From: Halomonas campaniensis
GTDB taxonomy: Bacteria > Pseudomonadota > Gammaproteobacteria > Pseudomonadales > Halomonadaceae
Reading direction: 5' to 3'
DNA: 64,000 nt
Assembly (NCBI RefSeq): GCF_014193375.1
Contig: NZ_JACHZF010000003.1
Span: 124,001 to 188,000 of the forward strand
The position numbers were made by a program, and so were the translations under genes. Under the pieces are notes generated by a model, which searched no databases, was not told the DNA's origin, and was given only the letters and a program-made list of their open reading frames with translations. This document shows, piece by piece, positions 41,799 through 49,549 of this stretch (within the stretch, counting starts at the first letter, position 1; each line of letters begins with the position of its first letter).

Positions 41799-42605
41799 TC
41801 AGCCGACTCGGCTCCGGTACGTCCCTGCCGTCAGCGCCTCGCGCAGCTCCCGGAGCCGCGGCGTCAGGTCCTCACCCAGGGAAGCCACCGCCGGTCGCGC
41901 ATAGAAGTAGCCCTGCTGCCGGGTGAGACCGGCCCGGCCCAGCCAGAGCGCCTCCTCCCGGGTCTCGACGCCCTCGGCGATCACCTGGAGCCCGAGCTCG
42001 TTGGCCAGGCCGCGCACAGCGCGGAGCAGCGCCTGGCGGCGAGGGTCCCGGTCGCAGTCCATCACCAGCTCCCGGTCGACCTTGAGCTTGTCCGGCTCCA
42101 GCACGGTGAGCAGGTCCAGGTTGGCATAGCCGTTGCCGAAGTCGTCCAGCGCCGTGGTGAAGCCCATGGAGCGGTAGCTGTCGATGATGTGCTTGAGGTG
42201 CGCCTGGTCGCTCACCCGCTCGGTCTCGGTGAACTCGAAGACGATCTTGTCCGTGGGCCAGCCCACCCGCCGGGAGACCTCCAGGGTGGCCTGGATGCAG
42301 GCGGAGGGCTCGTAGACCGCGTTGGGCAGGAAGTTGATGGAGAGCTTCTCCTGCATGCCGAGCGCGCTGGCCATCTCGATGGCCCGCACCCGGCAGGCCT
42401 GGTCGAAGCGATAGAGCAGCTCGTCGGTGACCTGGGAGAGCACGCTCCAGGCCGACTCGCCGTTCGGCCCGCGAACCAGGGCCTCGTAGGTGGTGACCCG
42501 CGCCTCTGCAAGGTCGACGATGGGCTGGAAGGCCATGGTGAAGTCGAAGGGCAGCTCGCCCTCGCAGCGACCGCAGTGCCCCGCCACTCGTGCACAGTGT
42601 TTCAT
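41799..42605 (-). CDS. EAL-domain cyclic di-GMP phosphodiesterase in the mot operon
   Basis: 268 residues, essentially one EAL domain. Metal- and substrate-binding residues are kept: YEALVRG, NFLPN, EFTETE, DDFGNGYA, KVDRE and EGVET, so it is probably active. A short N-terminus holds Cys4, Cys11 and Cys14 (a CxxC pair, HCGRCEGELPF), possibly a metal or redox site. It starts 32 bases after motB, so it is expressed with the stator genes and may lower c-di-GMP when the cell swims. Confidence 0.88.
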   Translation of the reverse strand: MKHCARVAGHCGRCEGELPFDFTMAFQPIVDLAEARVTTYEALVRGPNGESAWSVLSQVTDELLYRFDQACRVRAIEMASALGMQEKLSINFLPNAVYEPSACIQATLEVSRRVGWPTDKIVFEFTETERVSDQAHLKHIIDSYRSMGFTTALDDFGNGYANLDLLTVLEPDKLKVDRELVMDCDRDPRRQALLRAVRGLANELGLQVIAEGVETREEALWLGRAGLTRQQGYFYARPAVASLGEDLTPRLRELREALTAGTYRSRVG

Positions 42606-42637
42606 CTCTCGTTCCCTTGCTGCCCCGTCTCTTGTGG

Positions 42638-43327
42638 TTACTGCTTCAGCAACAGCTCGACCCGTCGATTGGCCGCGCGCCCCTCGGCGCTGTCGTTGCT
42701 TTCCAGCGGTTGTGTGTCGGCATAGCCGATGGCCCGGAGCCGCGATTCCGCCACCCCTGCCTCGGCCAGGTAGCGCAACACGGCGATGGCCCGAGCGGTG
42801 GAGAGCTCCCAGTTGGACGGGAAGCGCACCGTGGCGATGGGAATGCTGTCGGTGTGGCCCTCCACCGAGACCTGGCCCTCGAAGGCCTCGAACATTCCCA
42901 CCAGGCCCTGCAGCACCTCGCCCCCGCCGGGGGTGAGTGCCGCCTGGCCGCTCGAGAACAGCAGGTTGTCATCGATGCGCAGGGTAATGCCCTGCTCGCC
43001 CTCCGCGACGCTCACCCCCTCGATCTCCAGCCCGCGGAAGCGCGGCTGCAGGCCATCATGCCGCGGCTGCAGCCCGGTGGCCACGGGCCCGAGCCCGCCC
43101 GCCACCGCCAGGGCAGAGACCTGGGCGGCCGGAGAGACCTGCCGCGTCGACTCGCCGGCATGCTCGCTGCCGGTCACCTCCAGCCCCTTGCCGGCCATGG
43201 ACAGCAGCAGCACGAACAGGGTGATCAGCAGGGTGAGCACGTCGAGGTAGCTCATCAGCCAGCCCTCGCCCTCGTCGCCCCCCGCCCCGCCGGGCAGCAA
43301 CGCCTCCCGGGCGTCCCGATCAAGCAT
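42638..43327 (-). CDS. motB: Flagellar stator protein MotB
   Basis: 229 residues: one membrane helix carrying the ion-binding Asp29 (MSYLDVLTLLITLFVLLL), a plug/linker and an OmpA-like peptidoglycan-binding domain (VEGHTDSIPI, NWELSTARA). It anchors the stator to the wall. Overlaps motA by eight bases. Whether H+ or Na+ powers it cannot be settled from sequence. Confidence 0.92.
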   Translation of the reverse strand: MLDRDAREALLPGGAGGDEGEGWLMSYLDVLTLLITLFVLLLSMAGKGLEVTGSEHAGESTRQVSPAAQVSALAVAGGLGPVATGLQPRHDGLQPRFRGLEIEGVSVAEGEQGITLRIDDNLLFSSGQAALTPGGGEVLQGLVGMFEAFEGQVSVEGHTDSIPIATVRFPSNWELSTARAIAVLRYLAEAGVAESRLRAIGYADTQPLESNDSAEGRAANRRVELLLKQ

Positions 43328-44135
43328 TCTGGCCCGCCCCGTCGGGGGCCTGGCGCGGCGGGCCGGCGTCCCGGATCTCGTCGTGGTAGTTGGCGACGAA
43401 GGAGTTGAGGGTCTCCTCGATGAAGGAGGGCAGTCGCCGCTTGGTGATCAGGGAGATGCCCTCGAGCACCATGTTCATGGCGATCAGCCGCTCCTCGGTG
43501 CGCCGCTCGAGCTTCACCGCGATCGGCTTGAACACCAGGTTGGCCAGCAGGATGCCGTAGAAGGTGGTCAGCAGGGCCACGGCCATGCGCGGGCCGATGA
43601 CCTCCAGGTCGCCGGCCTCCATCACCTCCAGCATGTTCACCAGCCCCACCAGGGTGCCGATCATGCCGAAGGCCGGGGCATAGGTGGCCATGGTGCGGAA
43701 GATCTGCGCCTCGGCCTGCTCGCGGGCCTTGAGCCGCGCGATGCGCCAGCGCAGCAGATCGAAGATCTCCTGCTCTTTGGTGTTGGCGATCACCAGCTGG
43801 ATGCCGGTGCGCAGGAAGGGGTTGCGGGTCTGCTCCAGGGCCGCTTCCACGGCACGCACGTCGCCCTTGAACCACAGCCGCGACATGTCCACCAGCTCCT
43901 TGATGTCATCGCGGCTGTAGGTGTTCTCGCGCCGGAATACCAGCCCCACCAGGCGCACCACCCGCAGCACCTCCTTGAGGGGGTAGCTGATGAAGGTGGC
44001 CGCCATGGTCCCGGCCAGCACGATGGCCAGGCCCGGCAGGTTGAGGAAGCTCTGGGGGGATTCCGCGGTGAAGAACAGGACGCTGACCAGCAGCACGCTG
44101 CTGGCGAAGATGCCGATGAGCGTCGACGGATTCAT
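43320..44135 (-). CDS. motA: Flagellar stator protein MotA
   Basis: 271 residues, four membrane helices, with the conserved cytoplasmic loop and the helix 3-4 motif TYAPAFGMIGTLVGLV. Forms the ion channel with MotB. AGGAG lies six bases before the ATG at 44135. Behind a textbook sigma-28 promoter. Confidence 0.93.
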   Translation of the reverse strand: MNPSTLIGIFASSVLLVSVLFFTAESPQSFLNLPGLAIVLAGTMAATFISYPLKEVLRVVRLVGLVFRRENTYSRDDIKELVDMSRLWFKGDVRAVEAALEQTRNPFLRTGIQLVIANTKEQEIFDLLRWRIARLKAREQAEAQIFRTMATYAPAFGMIGTLVGLVNMLEVMEAGDLEVIGPRMAVALLTTFYGILLANLVFKPIAVKLERRTEERLIAMNMVLEGISLITKRRLPSFIEETLNSFVANYHDEIRDAGPPRQAPDGAGQNA

Positions 44136-44171
44136 GCACGGCTCCTTGCCGGTAGTCGGGGTGTTAACGGG

Positions 44172-44198
44172 ATATCGGCCACCACCCCCCAACCTTTA
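44172..44198 (-). promoter_or_regulatory. Sigma-28 (FliA) promoter of motAB-EAL
   Basis: On the minus strand TAAA (44198-44195), 15 bases, then GCCGATAT (44179-44172), against the consensus TAAA-N15-GCCGATAA. One mismatch. Confidence 0.85.
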
Positions 44199-44296
44199 GG
44201 CGTGCCCGGCGGACAAGGCGCCGGCGGGGGTGATAATCTCATGGCCACGACCTGCCACCCGAGGGCCCGGCGCCCGCTACCAGAAAGGCAGGCATC

Positions 44297-45517
44297 ATGT
44301 CGCAGGGAGAGAGACACATGACCGGAGAGAGGGAGGCCGAGGCCTTCAGCATCGCGCTCCAGCCGATCCACGACGCCGAGGACAAGCACGCCGCCGACCG
44401 GCTGCTCTACCGCCACCACGGGGAGCCCCAGGACGACCCGGTGGCCGAGACCGCCCGGGCGCTCGCCACCGCCATCTACGAACTGGATGATCGCAAGCGC
44501 CTGGGCCGGCGGGACCTAGTCATCGACCTGCCGGTGGAGTGGCTGGATCGCCCCGACCTGCTGCCCGCACCGGCCAGCCAGGTGATCATCGGCCTGCCCC
44601 GGGACCTCGGCCTGACCCCGGAGCTCGAGGCCCGCCTGGACGAGGTCCGCGAGCGCGGCTATCGGCTGCTGGTCCATGCCTCCACCCTGCGCACCCAGGG
44701 CCGTGAACTCCTGGCCCGCACCGACCTGCTGCGCCTGCGCCACCCCGACGAGCTCGACGACGACCGGCTGCGCGCCCTGCGCCTGCGCGGTGTTCGGCTG
44801 CTCGCCGACGACATCCGCGACCGGGACCACCTCGAGCGCTTCCGCGCCCTGGACTGCCACCTCTTCGACGGCCGCTACCTGGCCGAACCGACCTTCTATA
44901 CCGCCCGTCACCACGGCCGCCACGGCAACCGCGCGGCCCACCTGCGGCTAGTCAACGAGCTCTACCGGGATGACGTTGACCTGCTGCGGCTCTACGAGCT
45001 GATCCTGCAGATGCCCCACCTGCACGTGGCGATCCTGCGCCGGGCCAACTCCAGCTTCTACGCCCACGGCGCCCACCAGGCCGACCTCAAGCGGTCGATC
45101 CAGATCCTCGGTCTCAACGAGCTGCGCCGCCTGGTCATGACCCTCTCCCTGGCGGGGGAGATGCCCTCGTCGAAGCTGAAGGTCCGCATCGCCCTGATCC
45201 GCGCCTTCATGTGCCGCAACCTGGCCGCGCCCTTCCGCAACATCGATCCCGAGGACGCCTTCACCACCGGGCTCTTCTCGATGATGGGCCCGCTGCTGGA
45301 CGAGTCCCAGGACGAGCTGCTCGATGAGCTGCCGCTGGATCCGGCCATGAGCGAGGCGCTGACCCGACGCAGCGGTCACCTGGGGGCTATCCTGGCCCTG
45401 GCCGAGGAGCACGAGCGGCAGGTGGCCGAGGCCAGCGACACCCTGACGCCGGACCGGCTGCAGCAGTGCTACCTGGACGCCATGGACCAGACCGACCTGC
45501 TGATGGGGCACCTGTGA
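44297..45517 (+). CDS. HDOD-domain protein with degenerate EAL-like N-terminus
   Basis: 406 residues in the YuxH-like arrangement. The first ~190 resemble an EAL barrel (FSIALQPIHD at the start) but lack the catalytic EAL and DDFG residues. From about 200 to 400 there is an HDOD domain (LQMPHLHVAILRRANSS, then a GLNELRRLVMTLSLAG segment). Such proteins are signalling adaptors without known enzymatic activity. Divergent from motAB, hence a motility or c-di-GMP role is likely. An ATG at 44318 with AGGGAG upstream is an equally good start. Confidence 0.82.
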   Translation: MSQGERHMTGEREAEAFSIALQPIHDAEDKHAADRLLYRHHGEPQDDPVAETARALATAIYELDDRKRLGRRDLVIDLPVEWLDRPDLLPAPASQVIIGLPRDLGLTPELEARLDEVRERGYRLLVHASTLRTQGRELLARTDLLRLRHPDELDDDRLRALRLRGVRLLADDIRDRDHLERFRALDCHLFDGRYLAEPTFYTARHHGRHGNRAAHLRLVNELYRDDVDLLRLYELILQMPHLHVAILRRANSSFYAHGAHQADLKRSIQILGLNELRRLVMTLSLAGEMPSSKLKVRIALIRAFMCRNLAAPFRNIDPEDAFTTGLFSMMGPLLDESQDELLDELPLDPAMSEALTRRSGHLGAILALAEEHERQVAEASDTLTPDRLQQCYLDAMDQTDLLMGHL

Positions 45518-45521
45518 ACTG

Positions 45522-45685
45522 AGGAGCCTGTCGGACTCAACGCTGATCTACTGCGAGATCCGGTCTTTCGGCCAATTTCATTCGATCTGATTCGTTAAAT
45601 AGCCGGCTATTCGCCTCATCAGATCGATAAACTTATCTCGAAATCCGAATCTCTCGCTACGATCGGTCAAATCCGACAGGCTCCT
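45522..45685. repeat. Near-palindromic MITE-like element between convergent genes
   Basis: The ends AGGAGCCTGTCGGA and TCCGACAGGCTCCT are a perfect 14-bp inverted repeat. The centre AATAGCCGGCTATT is a perfect palindrome (45598-45611), and the intervening arms are clearly complementary though diverged (GATCTGAT with ATCAGATC near the middle). It is AT-rich relative to the flanks, fills the gap between the HDOD gene (stop 45517) and fliA (stop 45690) almost exactly, and codes for nothing. It is probably a miniature transposable element or large bidirectional terminator. No target duplication could be confirmed. Confidence 0.75.
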
Positions 45686-45689
45686 GGCG

Positions 45690-46391
45690 TCAGTCGTCCC
45701 GCAGCTTTACACGCAGGCGGCTGACCGCCTGCCCGTGGAGCTGGCAGACCCGCGACTCGGTCACGCCCAGCACGGCGCCGATCTCCTTGAGGTTGAGCTC
45801 CTCCTGGTAGTAGAGCGCCATCAGCAGCTTCTCGCGCTCGGGCAGCGCCTCGATCGCCTCGATGAGCCGCCCGCGCTGCTCCCCATCCAGCAGGGCCGCG
45901 AAGGGTGACGAGAGGGCCTGGTCGTCGTTGCCCGGGTCGGCCCCCTCCGCCACCAGCTCCTCGTAGGGGAGCAGCTGGCCGTTGTTGGTGTCGCTGAGCA
46001 CCTGCCGGTAGTCCGCCAGGTCCATGTCCAGCTCGGCGGCGATCTCGTGCTCCTCGGCGGGGCGACCCAACTGCTGCTCCAGGCGACGCACCGCCTCGTC
46101 CACCGCCCGGGCGTTGCGCCGCACGCTGCGCGGCAGCCAATCGCGGCTGCGTAGCTCGTCGAGCATCGCCCCGCGGATGCGCTGGCTGGCGAAGGTGGCG
46201 AAGCTTGCCCCCTGGCCGGCATCGAAGCGTCCCAGCGCCTCCAGCAGGCCCACCATGCCGGCCTGGATCAGGTCGTCCAGCTCGATGCTCGCCGGCAGCC
46301 TGACCTGAAGCGCCAGCGCCTGGCGCCGCACCTGTGGCAGGTACTGGGTCAGGAGCTCGTTCTGGTCGATCTTGCCCTTTGCTGTGTACAT
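45690..46391 (-). CDS. fliA: RNA polymerase sigma-28 factor FliA
   Basis: 233 residues with regions 2 (ELDDLIQAGMVGLLEAL, FATFASQRIRGAM), 3 and 4 (LNLKEIGAVLGVTESRVCQL). Directs transcription of late flagellar and chemotaxis genes; three promoters fitting its consensus occur nearby. Last gene of the flhB-flhA-flhF-orf-flhE-fliA unit. Confidence 0.95.
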   Translation of the reverse strand: MYTAKGKIDQNELLTQYLPQVRRQALALQVRLPASIELDDLIQAGMVGLLEALGRFDAGQGASFATFASQRIRGAMLDELRSRDWLPRSVRRNARAVDEAVRRLEQQLGRPAEEHEIAAELDMDLADYRQVLSDTNNGQLLPYEELVAEGADPGNDDQALSSPFAALLDGEQRGRLIEAIEALPEREKLLMALYYQEELNLKEIGAVLGVTESRVCQLHGQAVSRLRVKLRDD

Positions 46392-46423
46392 CCCGTTCGA
46401 CTGCCTCTGTCAGGACCCTTCTC

Positions 46424-46846
46424 TTACCGGTAGTTGACGATCACCTGCAATCCCTGGACCGTCACCGCCCCGCGCTGCCCGGGCGCCAGCGAGAAACGAA
46501 AGTGCAGCGGGGTGCCCGCCGGCAGGCCCGCCAGCGCCTGGCTGGTGCCGTGGCCGCCCGGCAGCGGCAGGCAGCCGTCGGCGTGGCAGAGCCGGGCATG
46601 CACCGCCTGACCCGGCGCGGTCCGATACTGCCAGACCACGCTGTCGATCCGTCCGGTCTCCGGTGCGCCGGCCGCCAGGGCGTCGGGCGCCGTCAGCGGC
46701 GCCGAGGCCACCTCGCGCTCGACCATCACCGCGCGCACCGCGGGCGCCGTGGCCACCCAGCTGCCGGCCGCCTCGGCCTCGCCGACGGGCAGCAGCATCA
46801 CCAGTGCGCCCATGACCAGCTGCGTGGCGGTGGCCAGGGCGCTCAT
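46424..46846 (-). CDS. flhE: FlhE-like periplasmic flagellar protein
   Basis: 140 residues with a signal peptide (VMLLPVGEAEA) and a mature domain opening GSWVATAPAVRAVMVERE and closing with QVIVNYR, as in enterobacterial FlhE. Two Cys (LCHADGC) probably pair. FlhE is thought to control proton leak through the flagellar export gate. Enteric flhE follows flhA; here it lies two genes later. Overlaps the upstream gene by four bases. Confidence 0.8.
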   Translation of the reverse strand: MSALATATQLVMGALVMLLPVGEAEAAGSWVATAPAVRAVMVEREVASAPLTAPDALAAGAPETGRIDSVVWQYRTAPGQAVHARLCHADGCLPLPGGHGTSQALAGLPAGTPLHFRFSLAPGQRGAVTVQGLQVIVNYR

Positions 46847-47427
46847 GTCAGTACCACCAGCTGGATGCCCAGGTAGTGCGCCGCGGCCTGCTGCAGGTTG
46901 TCGAGCAGCCCGCGGCGATCGATCCCCGGCGGGTGCACCAGCAGCAGCCGGCGAGGCCCCGCTCGCTCGGCCAGCGCCAGCAGCAGCCGCCAGGTACGCC
47001 GAAAGGCCTCGGCGTCAGCCTCGACCCACAGCGCCCAGTGCGACTGCTGCTCCGCCAGCAGCGGCAGGTGGGGGCTCTCCGCCGCGACCGGCACCAGGCG
47101 CCACTCGTCGGGGTCGCCGACCCAGCGCCGCCCCCGCTGCTGCCAGTGGGCCAGCAGGCCGCGCACCCTCTCCAGGTGGCGCTCCGGCAGGCCGATGACC
47201 AGCAGCGTCGTGGCCGGGGCATCCGCACCGGGCCCGGCGGCGTGACGGGCCGGACGGGCCGGACGGGCCGAGCGCGCCGGGCCTGGCGCCGGCGCGGCCG
47301 TACCGCCACTCGTCTCCTCGCGGGCCAGGGCGACCAGCGTCTCGATCACATGCGCCGGACAGCCTCCGCTGCCCGTCGCCTGCTGCGAGGCCCACTGCCT
47401 CAGTCCCGCCGCCTGATCCATGCCCAT
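46843..47427 (-). CDS. Hypothetical protein between flhF and flhE (flhG position)
   Basis: 194 residues. An N-terminal helical piece, a Pro/Ala/Arg-rich linker (about residues 57-80, DNA with 9-bp ggccggacg repeats) and a C-terminal alpha/beta domain (TTLLVIGLPERHLERVRGLL ... RRLLLVHPPGIDRRGL ... LGIQLVVLT). There is no Walker A motif, so it is not an intact FlhG/FleN ATPase although it holds that gene's usual place after flhF. The start follows the flhF stop by one base. I do not recognise a family. Confidence 0.7.
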   Translation of the reverse strand: MGMDQAAGLRQWASQQATGSGGCPAHVIETLVALAREETSGGTAAPAPGPARSARPARPARHAAGPGADAPATTLLVIGLPERHLERVRGLLAHWQQRGRRWVGDPDEWRLVPVAAESPHLPLLAEQQSHWALWVEADAEAFRRTWRLLLALAERAGPRRLLLVHPPGIDRRGLLDNLQQAAAHYLGIQLVVLT

Positions 47428-47428
47428 C

Positions 47429-49549
47429 TCAGTGCAACCCCTCGAGCCCGACCGACCCCAGCTCACGCAGCGCCTCCCGGGCGAGCCCCAGATGCAGCAG
47501 CGCCTCCAGCAGCGTCTCGGCGTTGCCGCGGCGCCGCCCCCCCAGCAGGCCCAGCAGCTCGGCGCGCAGGGAGATCGCCCAGGCCTCGCCGCTCGCCTCC
47601 AGCTGGACCGCCACCGCGGCCAGGCCCGCCGCCAGGGTCAGGCGCAGGGCCGGCGCCATGGCGGGGTCGACCTCCGCCAGTCGGCGGTTCGCCCGGCGGG
47701 TCAGCGCCGGCAGCGCATCGGCGGCGAGCTGGGCCAGCAGCAGCGGCACCGCCCGGCCCCGCAGCGCCTCGGGGGCCAGCCAGTAGCAGCGTTTCAGGGA
47801 GCGGCCGCTGTCGAGATCGACCAGCTCGCCACGCCAGGCGCGCAGCGGGGCCGGCTCGCTTCCCAGGGTGACCGGGCATGCGGCCAGCCTGAGCTCCGCC
47901 TCGCGGCCCCGCCAGCGAACGCCCCGGGGCTGACGGGGTGTCATGGCCGCCTCCAGGTACGCCAGGGAGTGGCGCTCACCGCCGGCCTCGACGCGCAGGC
48001 TGCCCCGCACCTGGGCGACCCAGTCGCGCCTCCGCTCGGCCAGCCAGCCGCGGGCCGCCTCGCCCGGCAGCCCCGCCAGCAGGTGGGCGCCCAGCGGGCC
48101 CGCGGCTTCGGCCTCGGCCAGTCGTTCGCGCTCCCCGGCCGGCACCAGGTGCTGGGGCCGTGGCAGCGCGGACCACTGTCCGGCGGGATCCAGGCACAGG
48201 TCCGGCTGGGACCACTCCTCGCCTCGCACCCGGGCACGCGGCATCCAGACGCGGCTGCCGCGTGGCGGCTCGGCCCGGGCCAGCAGGGCGTCCAGGCGCA
48301 TCGCCTGCAGGCTGGGCGGCACCCCGGCCAGCGCCCAGGCGGCCTCCAGGTCGCGGAAGCCGGGAATCCGATCGCGCAGGGCGGCCAGCAGCACGGCGAG
48401 GCGCCGGCCCTGGCCCAGCAGCGTCGTCACCCCCGCCGCCGGAAGGGCCTGCCGCCCGGCGGCACGGCGCACCGCCAGCGCCTGGCGCGCCAGGGTTTCC
48501 GCCTCGACCACGGCCAGGTCCTCGGGCACGCGCTGGCCGTGGGCCACGAACAGCAGCCGCAGGCCGTGGCGCATCAGCGCATCGAGCAGCGGCCCCAGGC
48601 TGCCGGCCTCATCCTGCTTGCTGATCACGCAGTCATCCAGGGCCAGGCCGGCCGCGCGGGCCGCCTTGCGATAGTTGGTGATCACCTCCTCCAGGGCCTC
48701 CGGCTGGCTGGCGGCATTCAGCAGCAGCACCGGCCGCACGGCGGCCCCGCCCTGGAGTCGCGCCACCTGATCGATGACGCGCTGGTCGCGCTGGCTCATG
48801 CCCACGGTATCGATGATCACGAACCGCCGGTCGGCCAGCGCCGGCAGCAGCGCCTCGAGGGGCTCGTCGAGGTCCAGGCCGTGCATGGGTATGCCCAGCA
48901 GCTCGGCATAGATGCGCAGCTGCTCGTGGGCGCCGATCCGGAAGCCATCGGTGGAGACCAGCGCCACCTGGTCCGGGCCGTGGCGCATCACGAAGCGGGC
49001 CGCCAGCTTGGCGGCGGTGGTGGTCTTGCCGACCCCGGTGGGGCCGACCAGCGCCAGGATGCCGCCGCGATCGAGCAGCGCCAGCTCGTCCTCCTGCACC
49101 GGGAGCCGGCCCGCCAGGCGGCTCACCAGCCAGCTCTCCTCGTCGCCGTCCGCCAGCGACTCGGGCAGGCCGGCCAGCACCTCGTCGGCCACCGGGCGGG
49201 AAAAGCCCGACTCGGCCAGCCAGCCTGACAGGCGCTGCCGGGGGGTGTCGGCTGCCGTCTCCGGACGCTGGGCGGCGAGCAGGCTACGCATCTCCTGCAT
49301 CTCCTGCAGCAGCCGGGCGCTCATCGCCTGGAAGGCCTCATCCTGGCCCGCGCCGGGCGCGGCCGGCATCGGCGCCTGAGTCACGGAGGGCTCGGCCATG
49401 GCCAGCACCTCGACTCCCGCCTCGGTGCGCCGGTTGGCCAGGATCAGGGCATCCTCGCCCAGGGCAGCCCGCACCTGGCGCATGGCGTCGCGGCTGTTGG
49501 CCCCGGTGAATCGCAAAACGCTCATTGACTCGCTGTGCCTCTCGCTCAT
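47429..49549 (-). CDS. flhF: FlhF, SRP-type flagellar GTPase with a long C-terminal extension
   Basis: 706 residues. The B-region (10-150) and the NG GTPase domain are clear: GPTGVGKT at 169-176, STDGFRIGAHEQL and the G3-like DTVGMSQRD at 247-255. The GTPase ends near residue 370; typical FlhF proteins are about 400-450 residues. The remaining ~335 residues, rich in Leu, Ala and Arg, match nothing I know. FlhF sets flagellar number and position. The ATG at 49549 overlaps the flhA stop (ATGA); an ATG at 49525 (MSVLRFTG) fits the family N-terminus better. Confidence 0.9.
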   Translation of the reverse strand: MSERHSESMSVLRFTGANSRDAMRQVRAALGEDALILANRRTEAGVEVLAMAEPSVTQAPMPAAPGAGQDEAFQAMSARLLQEMQEMRSLLAAQRPETAADTPRQRLSGWLAESGFSRPVADEVLAGLPESLADGDEESWLVSRLAGRLPVQEDELALLDRGGILALVGPTGVGKTTTAAKLAARFVMRHGPDQVALVSTDGFRIGAHEQLRIYAELLGIPMHGLDLDEPLEALLPALADRRFVIIDTVGMSQRDQRVIDQVARLQGGAAVRPVLLLNAASQPEALEEVITNYRKAARAAGLALDDCVISKQDEAGSLGPLLDALMRHGLRLLFVAHGQRVPEDLAVVEAETLARQALAVRRAAGRQALPAAGVTTLLGQGRRLAVLLAALRDRIPGFRDLEAAWALAGVPPSLQAMRLDALLARAEPPRGSRVWMPRARVRGEEWSQPDLCLDPAGQWSALPRPQHLVPAGERERLAEAEAAGPLGAHLLAGLPGEAARGWLAERRRDWVAQVRGSLRVEAGGERHSLAYLEAAMTPRQPRGVRWRGREAELRLAACPVTLGSEPAPLRAWRGELVDLDSGRSLKRCYWLAPEALRGRAVPLLLAQLAADALPALTRRANRRLAEVDPAMAPALRLTLAAGLAAVAVQLEASGEAWAISLRAELLGLLGGRRRGNAETLLEALLHLGLAREALRELGSVGLEGLH

